64,000 nt of DNA from Pseudomonas sp. 10S4 (GTDB lineage: Bacteria; Pseudomonadota; Gammaproteobacteria; Pseudomonadales; Pseudomonadaceae), in NCBI RefSeq assembly GCF_034344865.1, contig NZ_CP133774.1, positions 5,456,001 through 5,520,000 on the forward strand. The letters are read 5' to 3'. Position numbers and translations under genes: made by a program. Every line of letters starts with the position of its first letter. Position 1 is the first letter of the stretch. This document shows positions 1 to 9,213 of this stretch, one piece after another. A model generated the notes under the pieces. That model did no database searches. It worked only from the letters and a program-made list of their open reading frames with translations, and had not been told where the DNA came from.

Positions 1-20
1 AATTAACACAGTCGGCTAAC

Positions 21-46
21 AAAAAAGGCCCTCAAGGGCCTTTTTT
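21..46. terminator. Bidirectional intrinsic terminator
   Basis: A perfect 12-bp inverted repeat (A6-GGCCCT with its complement AGGGCC-T6) with a 2-base spacer is seen directly. It has a GC-rich core and a U-tract on both strands, so it can terminate transcription in either direction. It lies just past the stop of the response-regulator gene and probably ends that operon. Confidence 0.85.
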
Positions 47-73
47 GCAATCAATGCTGGAAGACCGACTCTT

Positions 74-529
74 TCAACACAATCGCCTTCCACGCGTCCC
101 CACCGCAAGAGCGGATTGCAAGAAGATATCGATTGCAATCGAAGTCATATGATACGCACTGCGCTCAATTTTTTTTGCAAGCAACTTTTCGACTAAATCT
201 ATGACTTCCAAGATTTTGAAAGGCTTGCGCAGGAATGAAGCGTAGCCAGAGCATCTTTCCGCCACAGTAGGCTCGGGCAAGGAACTCATCAGAATTATGG
301 GAATTTTCTTTAGCTCTGGATGGTTGGACAGGGAGGCAATTAGCGCAGCCCCATCCATAACCGGCATCATAAAATCGGTGATCACCAGATCTGGACGCGT
401 TTCACCCGCTTTTTCTAATGCTTGCCGTCCGTTAGCAGCAAGGATCGAACGATGGCCCTCATCCTCAAGTACGTCCTCAAGGAGGCTGGCAATACCAAAC
501 TCATCATCGACGATCAGGACGATAGCCAT
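74..529 (-). CDS. Response regulator receiver protein
   Basis: This is a 151-residue single-domain receiver protein with no output domain. The acidic pair is in LIVDDE near residue 8, the phospho-acceptor aspartate is in VITDFMMP near residue 51, a conserved serine is in ILMSS, and the lysine is in LRKPF near residue 103. The last 30 or so residues look unstructured. It follows the KaiC-like gene after a gap of two bases and is the third gene of a kinase-ATPase-regulator operon, so the kinase at 2043-2837 probably phosphorylates it. Without a DNA-binding domain it likely acts through protein contacts, perhaps on the KaiC-like partner. The start is the ATG immediately before AIVLIVDD. The receiver call is firm; the partner assignment is inference from order and spacing. 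Confidence 0.9.
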   Translation of the reverse strand: MAIVLIVDDEFGIASLLEDVLEDEGHRSILAANGRQALEKAGETRPDLVITDFMMPVMDGAALIASLSNHPELKKIPIILMSSLPEPTVAERCSGYASFLRKPFKILEVIDLVEKLLAKKIERSAYHMTSIAIDIFLQSALAVGTRGRRLC

Positions 530-531
530 AA

Positions 532-2046
532 TTAGTCCTTGCCTTTCGGTTGCAGCGCAGCCGAACTTGCAACTGTGATCCGCTCCGCTGTTGGGTCGAC
601 TTGTGACAGGATGGTTTCGGCAGTTTCGTATGTATCGTTAATGACCAGCCCGGAATTAGTGATGGTGTATTCGTGTAGCGACGGATTGAAATTGCTGTTT
701 CTCACTTTCAAAATTGAGAGCAGCCGGTACAGACTGGATCGTACTTCGACGAAACGTAACAGCACCATATTCTCAGCGATGCTAGAGATATCATTGACAG
801 GTATTCGAATAGCCGGGCCCAAGATGTCAGGCACTTCCAAAGAATAAACAGTCGTTACGCCTAGCACTCGCAGCTCATTAGCCAGCGCGGTGAAAAAATG
901 ATCCATTCTCGCTGGCTCAACTGCTGCCTTGGTAAAGCCTCCAAGCCCGTCTATGAACAGTCGACGAACTCCGCGTCGTCGGATGGCCGCCAGCAATCTT
1001 TCACCGTAGGCGTCAAGCAGGTCGTCGGTGGGAGGCTGCCACATGATTTCCACGGTGCCTGCGTCGATCATATTGGCTAAAGCTGTGCTCATCACCTCGA
1101 CTTTGGCCCGAGTGCGCTCGGGGGTTTCATAAAACCCGAACATTAGGCCAGGCTCATCTTCTGATGACTCAGATAGGAAGTGCAGACCAATTGTTGTCTT
1201 TCCGGCTCCCGATGGCCCCATGACCATGGTCGTTGACGCAGCAGGAAGGCCTCCATCAAGCATTTCATCCAGCCTGGCGAGTCCGGTTGATGCTCTTTTG
1301 GTTATAAGTGCTTCCTTCTGAGAGGGGCGGCCAAGCAATGCCTCTATTCGGGGGTGCACGACAAAACCTGCATCCGTAATCTTGTATGCGTGACGTCCGC
1401 GCAGAAACGCGCCGCCACGAAATTTGGTCACTTGCAGGTCGCTCTCTGAGCGCCAACCGTAATTTTGATCTCTCAGCCTTATTAACCCATCCACCATTGT
1501 TTGCTCGGGTGATACCTCGCCCATACCAGCATTGTTCGTCATGATCATGGTGCAATCGGTTGCGAGCGCGATTTCCTGCAAGCTGTGAATAAACTCTTTG
1601 AATGCCTGATCAGATTCCGCAGTGGTTTGCGCCGAGACTATTCCGTCAATCACCAGCAACGAACATCTGCGGCGTAATATTTCACGGCGCAGGAGAGTGG
1701 TGAGCCCTTTGGTGCCATCCTCCCGCAGCGCGTTGAAGGCGCTGAGATAGGTCAATCCATCGGGAATGCGACTTTGATCGAAGAAGGAGAGTCCGCGCAG
1801 ATTACTCATCATCCGAGCATGGTTCTCGGCGAGTAGGGTAACGAACAGTGCTCGACTACCTTCCACCTTGGAAATATGGTGGAAGCAGATCTGATTCGTA
1901 AGGATCGTCTTACCTGCTCCGGGGTCGCCTTGGACGATGTAAATTCCTCCCTGCATAAGACCACCATTTAAGATGGTATCGAGTCCCGAAATGCCCGTTG
2001 GCAATCTCTTAATTTCCGACTCTTTTGATAAGACAGGGGTGTTCAT
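532..2046 (-). CDS. KaiC-like double-domain RecA-type ATPase
   Basis: The 504-residue protein contains two RecA/KaiC ATPase domains in tandem. The first has a Walker A motif GDPGAGKT near residue 41 and a Walker B-like LLVIDG near residue 131; the second has GPSGAGKT near residue 281 and RLFIDG. The length and duplicated fold match circadian-clock KaiC and the KaiC-like proteins of non-cyanobacteria. No kaiA or kaiB lies in the window. In many proteobacteria such proteins are encoded beside histidine kinases and response regulators and act in stress or signalling roles rather than a proven clock. It overlaps the upstream kinase gene by four bases (ATGA), implying translational coupling, and the receiver gene follows two bases later. 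KaiC-family membership is secure; the cellular output is unknown. Confidence 0.88.
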   Translation of the reverse strand: MNTPVLSKESEIKRLPTGISGLDTILNGGLMQGGIYIVQGDPGAGKTILTNQICFHHISKVEGSRALFVTLLAENHARMMSNLRGLSFFDQSRIPDGLTYLSAFNALREDGTKGLTTLLRREILRRRCSLLVIDGIVSAQTTAESDQAFKEFIHSLQEIALATDCTMIMTNNAGMGEVSPEQTMVDGLIRLRDQNYGWRSESDLQVTKFRGGAFLRGRHAYKITDAGFVVHPRIEALLGRPSQKEALITKRASTGLARLDEMLDGGLPAASTTMVMGPSGAGKTTIGLHFLSESSEDEPGLMFGFYETPERTRAKVEVMSTALANMIDAGTVEIMWQPPTDDLLDAYGERLLAAIRRRGVRRLFIDGLGGFTKAAVEPARMDHFFTALANELRVLGVTTVYSLEVPDILGPAIRIPVNDISSIAENMVLLRFVEVRSSLYRLLSILKVRNSNFNPSLHEYTITNSGLVINDTYETAETILSQVDPTAERITVASSAALQPKGKD

Positions 2047-2837
2047 TTTGTGTCCTTCGCTAGTTGCAGAGGCATCGTAATAGTAAAAGCCGAACCCATG
2101 CCTGGTTCAGAGTACACCGTGATTGCGCCACCCATCGCCTCTGTCAGTTGACGCACAATCCACAACCCGACGCCAAAACCTGTCACCTGCTCCCCTGGTC
2201 GCACCGCTCTTTCAAAACGCTCGAAAATACGGCTCTGATCGGCAGGTGCAATACCTGGCCCGTTATCGCGGACGCAGATAACAGCAGTGTCGTTTTTAAA
2301 GTCTGCGGTCGAAGTGATCAAAATCGGAGTTCCACCTCCGTACTTGACGGCGTTGGAGATCAGGTTGTCGATGATCTGTTCCAGTGACAGGCGGTCACCA
2401 AGAATGGTCAATCCTTCCGGTTGGAGCTGAAGATCCAGAGTCGAACCCGCATGCTCAGCAAGAGGACGAACGCTTTCGGCTATCTCCCGGATGAGTGGGC
2501 AAACATTGACTAGGACTGGATCGAACTTGAGGTGCCCGGTAGTGACTCGCGCTATGTCGAGCAGCGTGGTCGCTCGCTGGATATACCGCGAAATAAGCCA
2601 TTCAATGTGCCCAAGGCTTTTCTCAATCTTATCTGCTGAGCAGTCAGGTTTGCCAACCATGTGGCGCAGAAGGCTCACCCTTCCAAAGATAGGTGTCATC
2701 GGATTTCGAAGTTCGTGAGCAGCAATTGCAAGAAAAGCATCGCGAGACGAGATTGCCTCCCGCAGCCTGGCGTTTTCTTCCAGCAACTCCGCATTGCGGG
2801 TGCGAAGCTCATCAGGGCTTGGGCAATTGGGTGGCAC
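2043..2837 (-). CDS. Sensor histidine kinase, cytoplasmic
   Basis: The 264-residue kinase lacks membrane segments and has no clear sensor domain. A short N-terminal coiled coil (about residues 8-30) leads into a HisKA dimerisation domain with the H-box HELRNPMTP near residue 41. The HATPase domain shows the N-box (NLISNAVKYGG), G1 box (DNGPGIAP), F-box (FERFERA) and G2 box (GFGVGLWIV). It starts at a GTG, with no convincing earlier ATG. It is the first gene of a three-gene minus-strand operon with the KaiC-like ATPase (four-base overlap) and the receiver protein. With so little N-terminal sequence the signal must come from a partner or from the coiled coil itself. Kinase identity is certain; the stimulus is not visible. 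Confidence 0.9.
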   Translation of the reverse strand: MPPNCPSPDELRTRNAELLEENARLREAISSRDAFLAIAAHELRNPMTPIFGRVSLLRHMVGKPDCSADKIEKSLGHIEWLISRYIQRATTLLDIARVTTGHLKFDPVLVNVCPLIREIAESVRPLAEHAGSTLDLQLQPEGLTILGDRLSLEQIIDNLISNAVKYGGGTPILITSTADFKNDTAVICVRDNGPGIAPADQSRIFERFERAVRPGEQVTGFGVGLWIVRQLTEAMGGAITVYSEPGMGSAFTITMPLQLAKDTK

Positions 2838-3441
2838 GGAATTTTATTCCAATGTTCGATCATACCTGGCTCGGCTGCCGAGTTTCAGATAGTCACGTGT
2901 GTGGTACACGATATCACATTATCACCATAGCCGATCCTACTACCGGTATCGCGATCACGCCGCCCTTTTCTACAAAACCCGAGCTGCTGTATAGCTTTGT
3001 AGGTTGCTCAGCCACTGGTTAAATTCATTTTGCTGTCAGTTATTGAAGGGTGGGCATTTCAGGTTGTACATGCCTTTGGCGTCATAAGCTGGCCACCACA
3101 ATGGCGATATGGGGTTTCAGCTACCGTCACTGCCTCCGAAGGTCATGAAATGGTGGGCATTGCCAGCGGTCGGGCTCGTTGCTACTCGGCGGCCCGGATG
3201 GTCATGAACATGAAGTCAGTCAAGCGACGTGCTGCTACTGTCTCCCGGCATTGGCCACTGCGTTTTAGAATCAAGCTGACACTTTCTGGCTGTCGTTGCT
3301 TTTCAACATTGAGCTCACCGCGTGCCATCCAATACTCTCGCGCCAAATTGATTGATACCCCTCAAATCCACTCGAACCATTCCTTGCAGCCATTCGTCCT
3401 ATCTATACCAATATCCCCCGATAAGCTTTCCGGAGCCGCCA
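2838..3441. other. Intergenic stretch without a convincing gene
   Basis: About 600 bases separate the kinase operon from the oxidoreductase. The frames that stay open here have low-complexity or unfamiliar translations and no ribosome-binding site. The segment must hold the divergent promoters of both transcription units. I see no tRNA, repeat family or clear operator. Confidence 0.5.
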
Positions 3442-5747
3442 ATGCTCATTCATCCAAAAGCCCATTTCAAACCATATAGACATGCAAGTGGTGGCTGGGG
3501 ATCCGCGAACTCCGTGATGAAAATACTTTGGCGTGAGCAAGCTTTTTCCAAGGCTCCCAAAGCCCTTCTAAAGCAGAACAAGCCGGATGGTTTCGCCTGC
3601 GTCAGTTGTGCTTGGGCGAAGCCAGGACACCCACACGCATTGGAGTTTTGCGAGAACGGTGCCAAGGCAACTGCCTGGGAGCTGACATCGAAAAAACCGA
3701 CCCTGCTTTTTTTGCCAACCACACCCTGAGTGAGCTTCGGCAATGGCAGGATTATGATCTGGAGCAACAAGGTCGGCTTACCCACCCAATGCGATACGAC
3801 TCGACGAGTGATCGGTATCGGGAAACTACGTGGGAAGAAGCGTACCGCGATATTGGTGCGAAGCTAAAAACTATGGAGCCCGACAGTGTGGTGTTTTATG
3901 CCTCGGGCCGTGCCTCCCTGGAAACCTCGTTCATGTACCAGTTATTCGCCAGGGCTTATGGCACCAACAACCTGCCCGACAGCTCGAATATGTGCCACGA
4001 AAGCACGTCTGTGGGTTTGCAAGAAAGCATCGGTGTGCCGGTCGGTACAGTCACGCTGGATGATTTCAACCACACCGACTGCCTATTTTTCTTTGGCCAG
4101 AACGTCGGCAGCAATGCTCCGAGGATGCTTCATCAGTTGCAGGACGTGCGCAAACGTAACGTCCCCATTATCACCTTCAACCCGTTACGTGAACGAGGGT
4201 TAGAGCGCTTCGTTAACCCGCAGTCACCCACAGAGATGCTGACGCCAGAATCTACTGTCATCAGCACCCAGTATCACCAGGTCGCCATCGGTGGTGACAC
4301 CGCAGCTATGATCGGCATTGCAAAGGCGTTGCTAGAACTTGACGATGACGCGCAACGAGATGGCGGCAATTCAATTCTCGATAACGACTTCATTGCCAAG
4401 CACACCGAAGGTTTCGAGGCTTTCGCGACCTCAGTTCGCACTCATCATTGGCAGCACATCGAACGTAAATCTGGTTTGACTCGCGGCGCACTTGAAGCGG
4501 CGGCTACCACTTATGCACGTAGCAAACGGGTGATGATGATTTACGGAATGGGCTTGACCCAGCATCGGCACGGCGTTGAGAACGTGCAGATGGTGGTAAA
4601 TCTATTGCTGATGCGCGGAAACATTGGCAAGCCCGGTGCCGGTGTTTGCCCGGTAAGGGGCCACTCTAACGTCCAAGGTCAGCGCACCGTAGGCATTACT
4701 GAAGACCCTAAAAAAGTACCCACCGAGTTGATCGAGCAGCATTTCGGTTTCAAGGTGCCGCAGCAATTGGGACTGTGCACTGTCGACGCCTGTGAAGGCA
4801 TTCTGGCCGGTGAAGTACGAGGCTTCATTGGCTTGGGTGGCAATTTTCTGCGAGCTATTCCCGACACGGCACGAATGGAACCCGCTTGGCAGACGTTGGA
4901 ACTGAACGTGCAGATCGCAACCAAACTTAATCGCACTCACTTAATTCCAGCAAACAACGCCTGGCTTTTGCCGTGCCTGGGACGGATTGAAATCGATAGG
5001 CAGAATGGGACAGAGCAAACCTATACCACGGAGGACAGCACCGGCTGCATCCACGGATGGCGTGGCAATGCCGAACCGGTTGGCCCACACATAAAAGCAG
5101 AAACCAGCATCGTCGCTGGCTTGGCTCTGGCCACCCTTCCCGCTGGTCATTCAATCGATTGGCAGGCATGGTGCGACGACTACTCAAAGATCAGGACGGC
5201 CATCAGTACTATTTATCCGGCAATCTTCCATGACATGGAGTCCCGCATGGCGGAACCAGGTGGATTTCATCGGCCCATCGCTGCCGCCAGGCGGGAGTGG
5301 TCGACTAAAAGTGGCAAGGCTCAATTCATCACCCCGGTCACTCTCAACGAAGATGACGACACCACGCCCGAAGTCATGCCGCGCGATGTACTGCAACTGA
5401 TGACGTTACGCAGCAACGACCAGTTCAACACCACCATTTACGGATACGAGGATCGCTTTCGCGGTATCAGCGGTACGCGTGAGGTGGTTTTCATGCACCT
5501 CAACGATATCGTTCGGCTGGGATTTGAAGTCGGAGAACGAGTGTTGATCACCACGGCTGTAGAACCTGAAGTGAAGCGTCAAGTAGGGCCATTCGAAATC
5601 GTTGCCTATGACATTCCAGAAGGTTGTGCCGCTGCTTACTATCCAGAATGTAATTCGCTCGTACCGCTCTGGCACCATGCCGAGCGCAGCAAGGTGCCAG
5701 CGGCTAAATCGGTGCCGGTGCGGATGAGTTCAGTACCACTCTACTGA
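3442..5747 (+). pseudogene. FdhF/YdeP-type molybdopterin oxidoreductase, one frameshift
   Basis: The gene encodes a formate dehydrogenase alpha-like oxidoreductase of the FdhF/YdeP family, about 768 residues once repaired. The N-terminal part (3442 to about 3696) contains GGWGS and the Cys pair FACVSCAWAKP. The rest contains SSNMCHEST with the likely metal-ligand cysteine, the GNIGKPGAG cofactor loop and a C-terminal molydopterin-dinucleotide-binding part. The two parts lie in different frames: the A-run at 3691-3696 has six bases where seven would join ELTSKK to TDPAFFANHT. No other damage is visible. The family is cytoplasmic with an uncertain substrate; YdeP in E. coli is linked to acid resistance. 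No fdhD or other accessory gene follows. The start was chosen at the ATG of MLIHPKAH, preceded by CGGAG. The disruption may be an assembly error rather than a real pseudogene. Confidence 0.82.
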
Positions 5748-6328
5748 GGAATTTGCGCGCAATGGTTGCCCATACATATGACGCTGGTCTGGTTTGTGGA
5801 TACGGTCTAAAGAATCGGGACTGAATACAGTCGGATTTGCTGAAAATCTGAGCGGCCTGCCTCCATTCGTAGGTCACGCCACCCCGCCCAAATAATTATG
5901 CATTGCCGAGCCGTTCATCATCTAGACAGAGAAATTCCGCCTGGTCGTTTGCAAAGCACAAAGCGGCGAATTCAGTGCGCGGTTTTTCTGTATCCAGAGG
6001 ATGCATGTTCGAACTGGTAGAAAATATGGACGGCCATCGGTATCTCTCACAGAAATTTCGAGATCCATTCCCACGACATTTGTAGTGACGACCAAGGGAC
6101 GAAAGCGAGATGAACAGCAATGACCTTGTTTACGACTTCGGAAAAAGAGGTGGCGGCGTAGACGTAGTGGGAGCAACGCGCGGCGAACCGTTGCCCGGGC
6201 GCAAAAAGGTCTAAAGATCAGCGCCGTGAAGGTCTGTTATTAAGGGCGAGCCCCTAGCCAGGTTCAGCCACATCGAGTTGACGCGGCACGTGCGATTTTG
6301 CAAAGACTTACCGCACCCGACCCTTCAA
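5748..6328. other. Intergenic stretch without a gene
   Basis: About 580 bases lie between the stop of the oxidoreductase and the stop of the convergent DUF2252 gene. Short open frames of 60-84 codons occur on both strands, but they overlap each other, lack ribosome-binding sites and resemble nothing I know. No clear hairpin terminator was found. Confidence 0.45.
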
Positions 6329-7513
6329 TTAATGTTCAAGCGCATAACGACGACAGTGCTCCAAGTAACCTCTCTCATGACTTCCGACCAACTGAACAAC
6401 GCTCGACCAAAGCCAAGAAGGTGCATCGAGTGTCTTTGATCGGCAAGCTTGCAGGTCGCCAATCCAAGAAGACCGAGTAGCCATGTCCATCTGCCTTGCG
6501 TGAGCAATTCCAACCACTCTCGCCAGGTAACCGGCCGCAAGCATTGCATCTCGTTGGCTCAACTGATCCAGTTCCAGCTTCATGTCTTGAGGCAGCAGCT
6601 CGCGAATGAAAAATCCATGATCTAGCATACGTGTCGCCAGCATCCGATTTCCCAAGCCGGGCGAAAGAAAACGAGCGCCCTCGACGACTCGCTTACCATT
6701 ATCTCTTGGCATTCCAGCTCTGGCTGCCCGTGGAGCTGCTGCACTGATTGCCTCTTTTATATCTAGCAGGCAAAATTCTTGATCGTTTTCATCACCCACT
6801 CCTAACAGCACTGCGTACCGCTTTAAGCCCAGCGAGCTGCAACCTTTTACCCAATACGCAGAGTCGAGCATTTCGACAGGGTCATCTTTCGACCGCCCTT
6901 TGAGTGAGGTAACCAGGGTATGGATTTCAGAGGTGGCGCAAAGTGCTTTTAGAGCATCACGCTCAGCTCGGGAAAGAGACCAAAAATGCTTACCCAAGGG
7001 AATGGTGGGACGAGTGTCCTCAATGCGCTCTTTTGCTAAGTGCTTCCACGTCCTTTGCACCGCGTTACGCATACCAGCTTTAACCTGAGCAGGTCTAGGT
7101 GGCTCTGTATCTACGTCGTCTACGAACGCTTGCTCATACCCACGCATCATTTCTTCAAGCATTCGAGCAGTCGCGACGCCAGGCAGATCAGACCCACGGG
7201 CTGCCGTTGCTAATGACAAAGCAAGCCTGACCAGGTCGTGTGCTGGATTGCCAATAACGGTCTGATCTAGATCGCGAATATGGATATCAATCCGGCCCTT
7301 CAAATCACCAGTCGGCCCAAGGTTTCCAGCGTGACAATCCCCACAAATCCAAACGGGCGGCCCACTAGGGAGACGCCTCCCCGACTGACTATGTAGCCAT
7401 TCATAAAACTGAATAGTGCTCCCTCGCACATAGGCGTGAGCAGATCGAGCCATCTTCAAATTTCTAAGCTGAGCAAGTGGTTCAAGTCGTGCGGATGGAC
7501 GCGGGGTTTTCAT
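6329..7513 (-). CDS. DUF2252 family protein
   Basis: This 394-residue protein matches DUF2252, a family distantly related to the aminoglycoside-phosphotransferase/kinase fold but without an established reaction. Visible hallmarks are ICGDCHAGNLG near residue 59, resembling the kinase-like catalytic H-G-D-x-H/N loop, and the following IHIRDLDQTVIGNPAHDL, which places the metal-binding aspartate. A later conserved stretch (KGCSSLGLKRYAVLL) is also typical. Length fits the family. It stands alone between long intergenic regions and is transcribed away from the HAD gene. The family assignment is good; no substrate can be proposed. Confidence 0.82.
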   Translation of the reverse strand: MKTPRPSARLEPLAQLRNLKMARSAHAYVRGSTIQFYEWLHSQSGRRLPSGPPVWICGDCHAGNLGPTGDLKGRIDIHIRDLDQTVIGNPAHDLVRLALSLATAARGSDLPGVATARMLEEMMRGYEQAFVDDVDTEPPRPAQVKAGMRNAVQRTWKHLAKERIEDTRPTIPLGKHFWSLSRAERDALKALCATSEIHTLVTSLKGRSKDDPVEMLDSAYWVKGCSSLGLKRYAVLLGVGDENDQEFCLLDIKEAISAAAPRAARAGMPRDNGKRVVEGARFLSPGLGNRMLATRMLDHGFFIRELLPQDMKLELDQLSQRDAMLAAGYLARVVGIAHARQMDMATRSSWIGDLQACRSKTLDAPSWLWSSVVQLVGSHERGYLEHCRRYALEH

Positions 7514-7743
7514 GAGAAATTCTTAGAGGGCTGAAACCTGTTGACTCCCGCGAACCCTCAAATGTTTCAAAATATTACAGCGCATCAAAATGATCCAGTC
7601 GGGCTATCCCAGGCGCGGTTGTGCCGCATCGGGCACGCATAAACACGCTGTAAATATCCTGAACTGTTGAGCACTCAGGGCTTCTATCGATAGACCGCGC
7701 TGGTCATCGAACGCTTGAACTTTACTTTAAGGAGGTGACACGC

Positions 7744-8424
7744 ATGCGCCTGCAAACCTCATTCATATTTGATCTGGATGGCACCCTGACTGATAGCGTT
7801 TACCAGAATGTCTCTGCGTGGAAAACTGCGCTGGATTCAGAAGGCATTCCCTTGGCCATGTGGCGCATTCACAGAAAGATCGGTATGAGCGGTGGGCTGA
7901 TGCTTAAGATGTTAGCCCGTGAAACCGGACTGCAGATCAATCCAGATCAGGCTAAAAGGCTTAGTGATAAACATGCCACAGCGTATAAGGATCTGCAGGG
8001 TCAGATCAGCGCTCTCCCTGGCGCCGTCGAGCTTTTGGATACCCTGAACCACGACCAGTTCAAGTGGTGTATTGCTACAAGCGGAGGGATGGATACCGCA
8101 GCAATAAATCTCAAGGCACTAAGTCTCGACATCGCGGACGTCACTCTCATCACCCGCGATGACGTCAAATCTGGCAAGCCCGATCCAGACCTGTTCCTCG
8201 CGGGCGCAAGCAAACTCGCTGTGCCCATCGAAGAATGCCTAGTGATTGGCGATGCCATCTGGGACATGCTCGCCGCCAGACGATGTAAGGCTACAGGTAT
8301 AGGGCTGCTTTCTGGTGGCTACGACACGGGTGAGCTCGAGCGTGCAGGGGCACTCAGAGTCTACGAAGATCCACTGGCCCTGCTGCAGCACCTTGATGAG
8401 GTTGCCTCCCGTCCGAGCCCCTAG
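7744..8424 (+). CDS. HAD-superfamily phosphatase
   Basis: This 226-residue haloacid-dehalogenase-like hydrolase is of the beta-phosphoglucomutase/phosphoglycolate phosphatase type. Motif I is FDLDGTLTDS (nucleophile Asp near residue 10), motif II is the ATSG threonine/serine, motif III is the lysine in KSGKPDPD, and motif IV is GDAIWDM. A helical cap sits between motifs I and II. An open frame begins at a GTG at 7735, but the strong GGAGG at 7731-7735 is correctly spaced (8 bases) for the ATG at 7744, so that start is preferred. The gene is monocistronic and ends before a terminator shared with the convergent mvaT-like gene. Enzyme class is firm; the phosphorylated substrate is unknown. Confidence 0.88.
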   Translation: MRLQTSFIFDLDGTLTDSVYQNVSAWKTALDSEGIPLAMWRIHRKIGMSGGLMLKMLARETGLQINPDQAKRLSDKHATAYKDLQGQISALPGAVELLDTLNHDQFKWCIATSGGMDTAAINLKALSLDIADVTLITRDDVKSGKPDPDLFLAGASKLAVPIEECLVIGDAIWDMLAARRCKATGIGLLSGGYDTGELERAGALRVYEDPLALLQHLDEVASRPSP

Positions 8425-8497
8425 CGCAGTTGAGCGCCTATGATGCAAGTGATAACCGAAATGCCAACAGCCTGAGACCGACTATACATCGATAATA

Positions 8498-8521
8498 AAA
8501 AAGGCCCTCGCGGGCCTTTTT
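8498..8521. terminator. Bidirectional terminator between HAD and mvaT genes
   Basis: AAAAAGGCCC and its exact complement GGGCCTTTTT flank a TCGC loop. The hairpin has a run of T on each strand and lies between two convergent genes, so it probably terminates both. Confidence 0.85.
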
Positions 8522-8536
8522 GTACTCAAACCAAAC

Positions 8537-8902
8537 TCACTTGGTCAGCCAGGACTCGACTTTGTCGGAACCGTGTTCCGCCTTCCACTCTTTCAAAGTT
8601 TTGTGGTTGCCACCTTTGGTTTCAACGACTTCACCGGAGTGAGGATTTTTGTAGACCTTCACTTGGCGAGGCTTGCGCGTGCTTGATTGCGACTGGGCAG
8701 CGGTAGCACGACGACCGGCTTGTGGATCAAGCAGGTTGATTACGTCTTTCAGGCTGTAGCCGTACTTGGCAAGCAAGTCGCGCAGCTTCGATTCGAATTC
8801 AATTTCTTTCTTGAGGCCAGCATCGCCTTTCAGTGCTTCGAGCGCTTGGAGCTGTTCAGCAAGGTGTTTTTCGAGCTGGCGGAATTCTGCAAGTTTGGAC
8901 AT
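8537..8902 (-). CDS. mvaT: MvaT/MvaU-type H-NS family xenogeneic silencer
   Basis: The 121-residue protein has the architecture of Pseudomonas MvaT. An N-terminal coiled-coil oligomerisation region (MSKLAEFRQLEKHL onward, residues 1-60) is joined by a basic linker to a C-terminal DNA-binding domain with VKVYKNPHSGEVVETKGG and NHKTLKEWKAEHG. This family binds AT-rich, horizontally acquired DNA in the minor groove and represses it, which is relevant to the AT-rich transposon region at 22-28 kb. The open frame extends 41 codons upstream, but the ATG at 8902 follows a good AGAGGT site and matches family length. It may be mvaT or the paralogue mvaU; I cannot separate them by eye. Confidence 0.92.
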   Translation of the reverse strand: MSKLAEFRQLEKHLAEQLQALEALKGDAGLKKEIEFESKLRDLLAKYGYSLKDVINLLDPQAGRRATAAQSQSSTRKPRQVKVYKNPHSGEVVETKGGNHKTLKEWKAEHGSDKVESWLTK

Positions 8903-9213
8903 GGAAAACCTCTTCTGGATTGATGTTTTAACGGCACACAAAAAAAGACTGTCATTAACGGCAGGGACAAGTGGCCGACATTTCCACCAATAATTTGAAT
9001 CGTGCAGGTGGCACAATGTCACCAATTAATAGAATTAGAAGACGAATTCAAACATGAGATTGCAGATCTCGTGCTCAATCAAGGCTGTAGCCTAGATCAT
9101 GTTATCCGCCTCTGAGGGGCTTGTGGGGTGCCTCCTAGCGGGGGAATTCCAGAGGTGCGGGACGGGCCAGCACCGCCAACAGCTCCCGCCCCCTGCAGTA
9201 AGCCGGCGAAGAT

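Noticed and set aside
3030..3479. 149-codon plus-strand frame upstream of the FdhF-like gene
   Set aside because: No ribosome-binding site and no recognisable protein pattern; it overlaps the start of the oxidoreductase in another frame.
9026..9213. Additional small gene between mvaT and the lipase gene
   Set aside because: No open frame with a start and ribosome site; treated as plain intergenic sequence.
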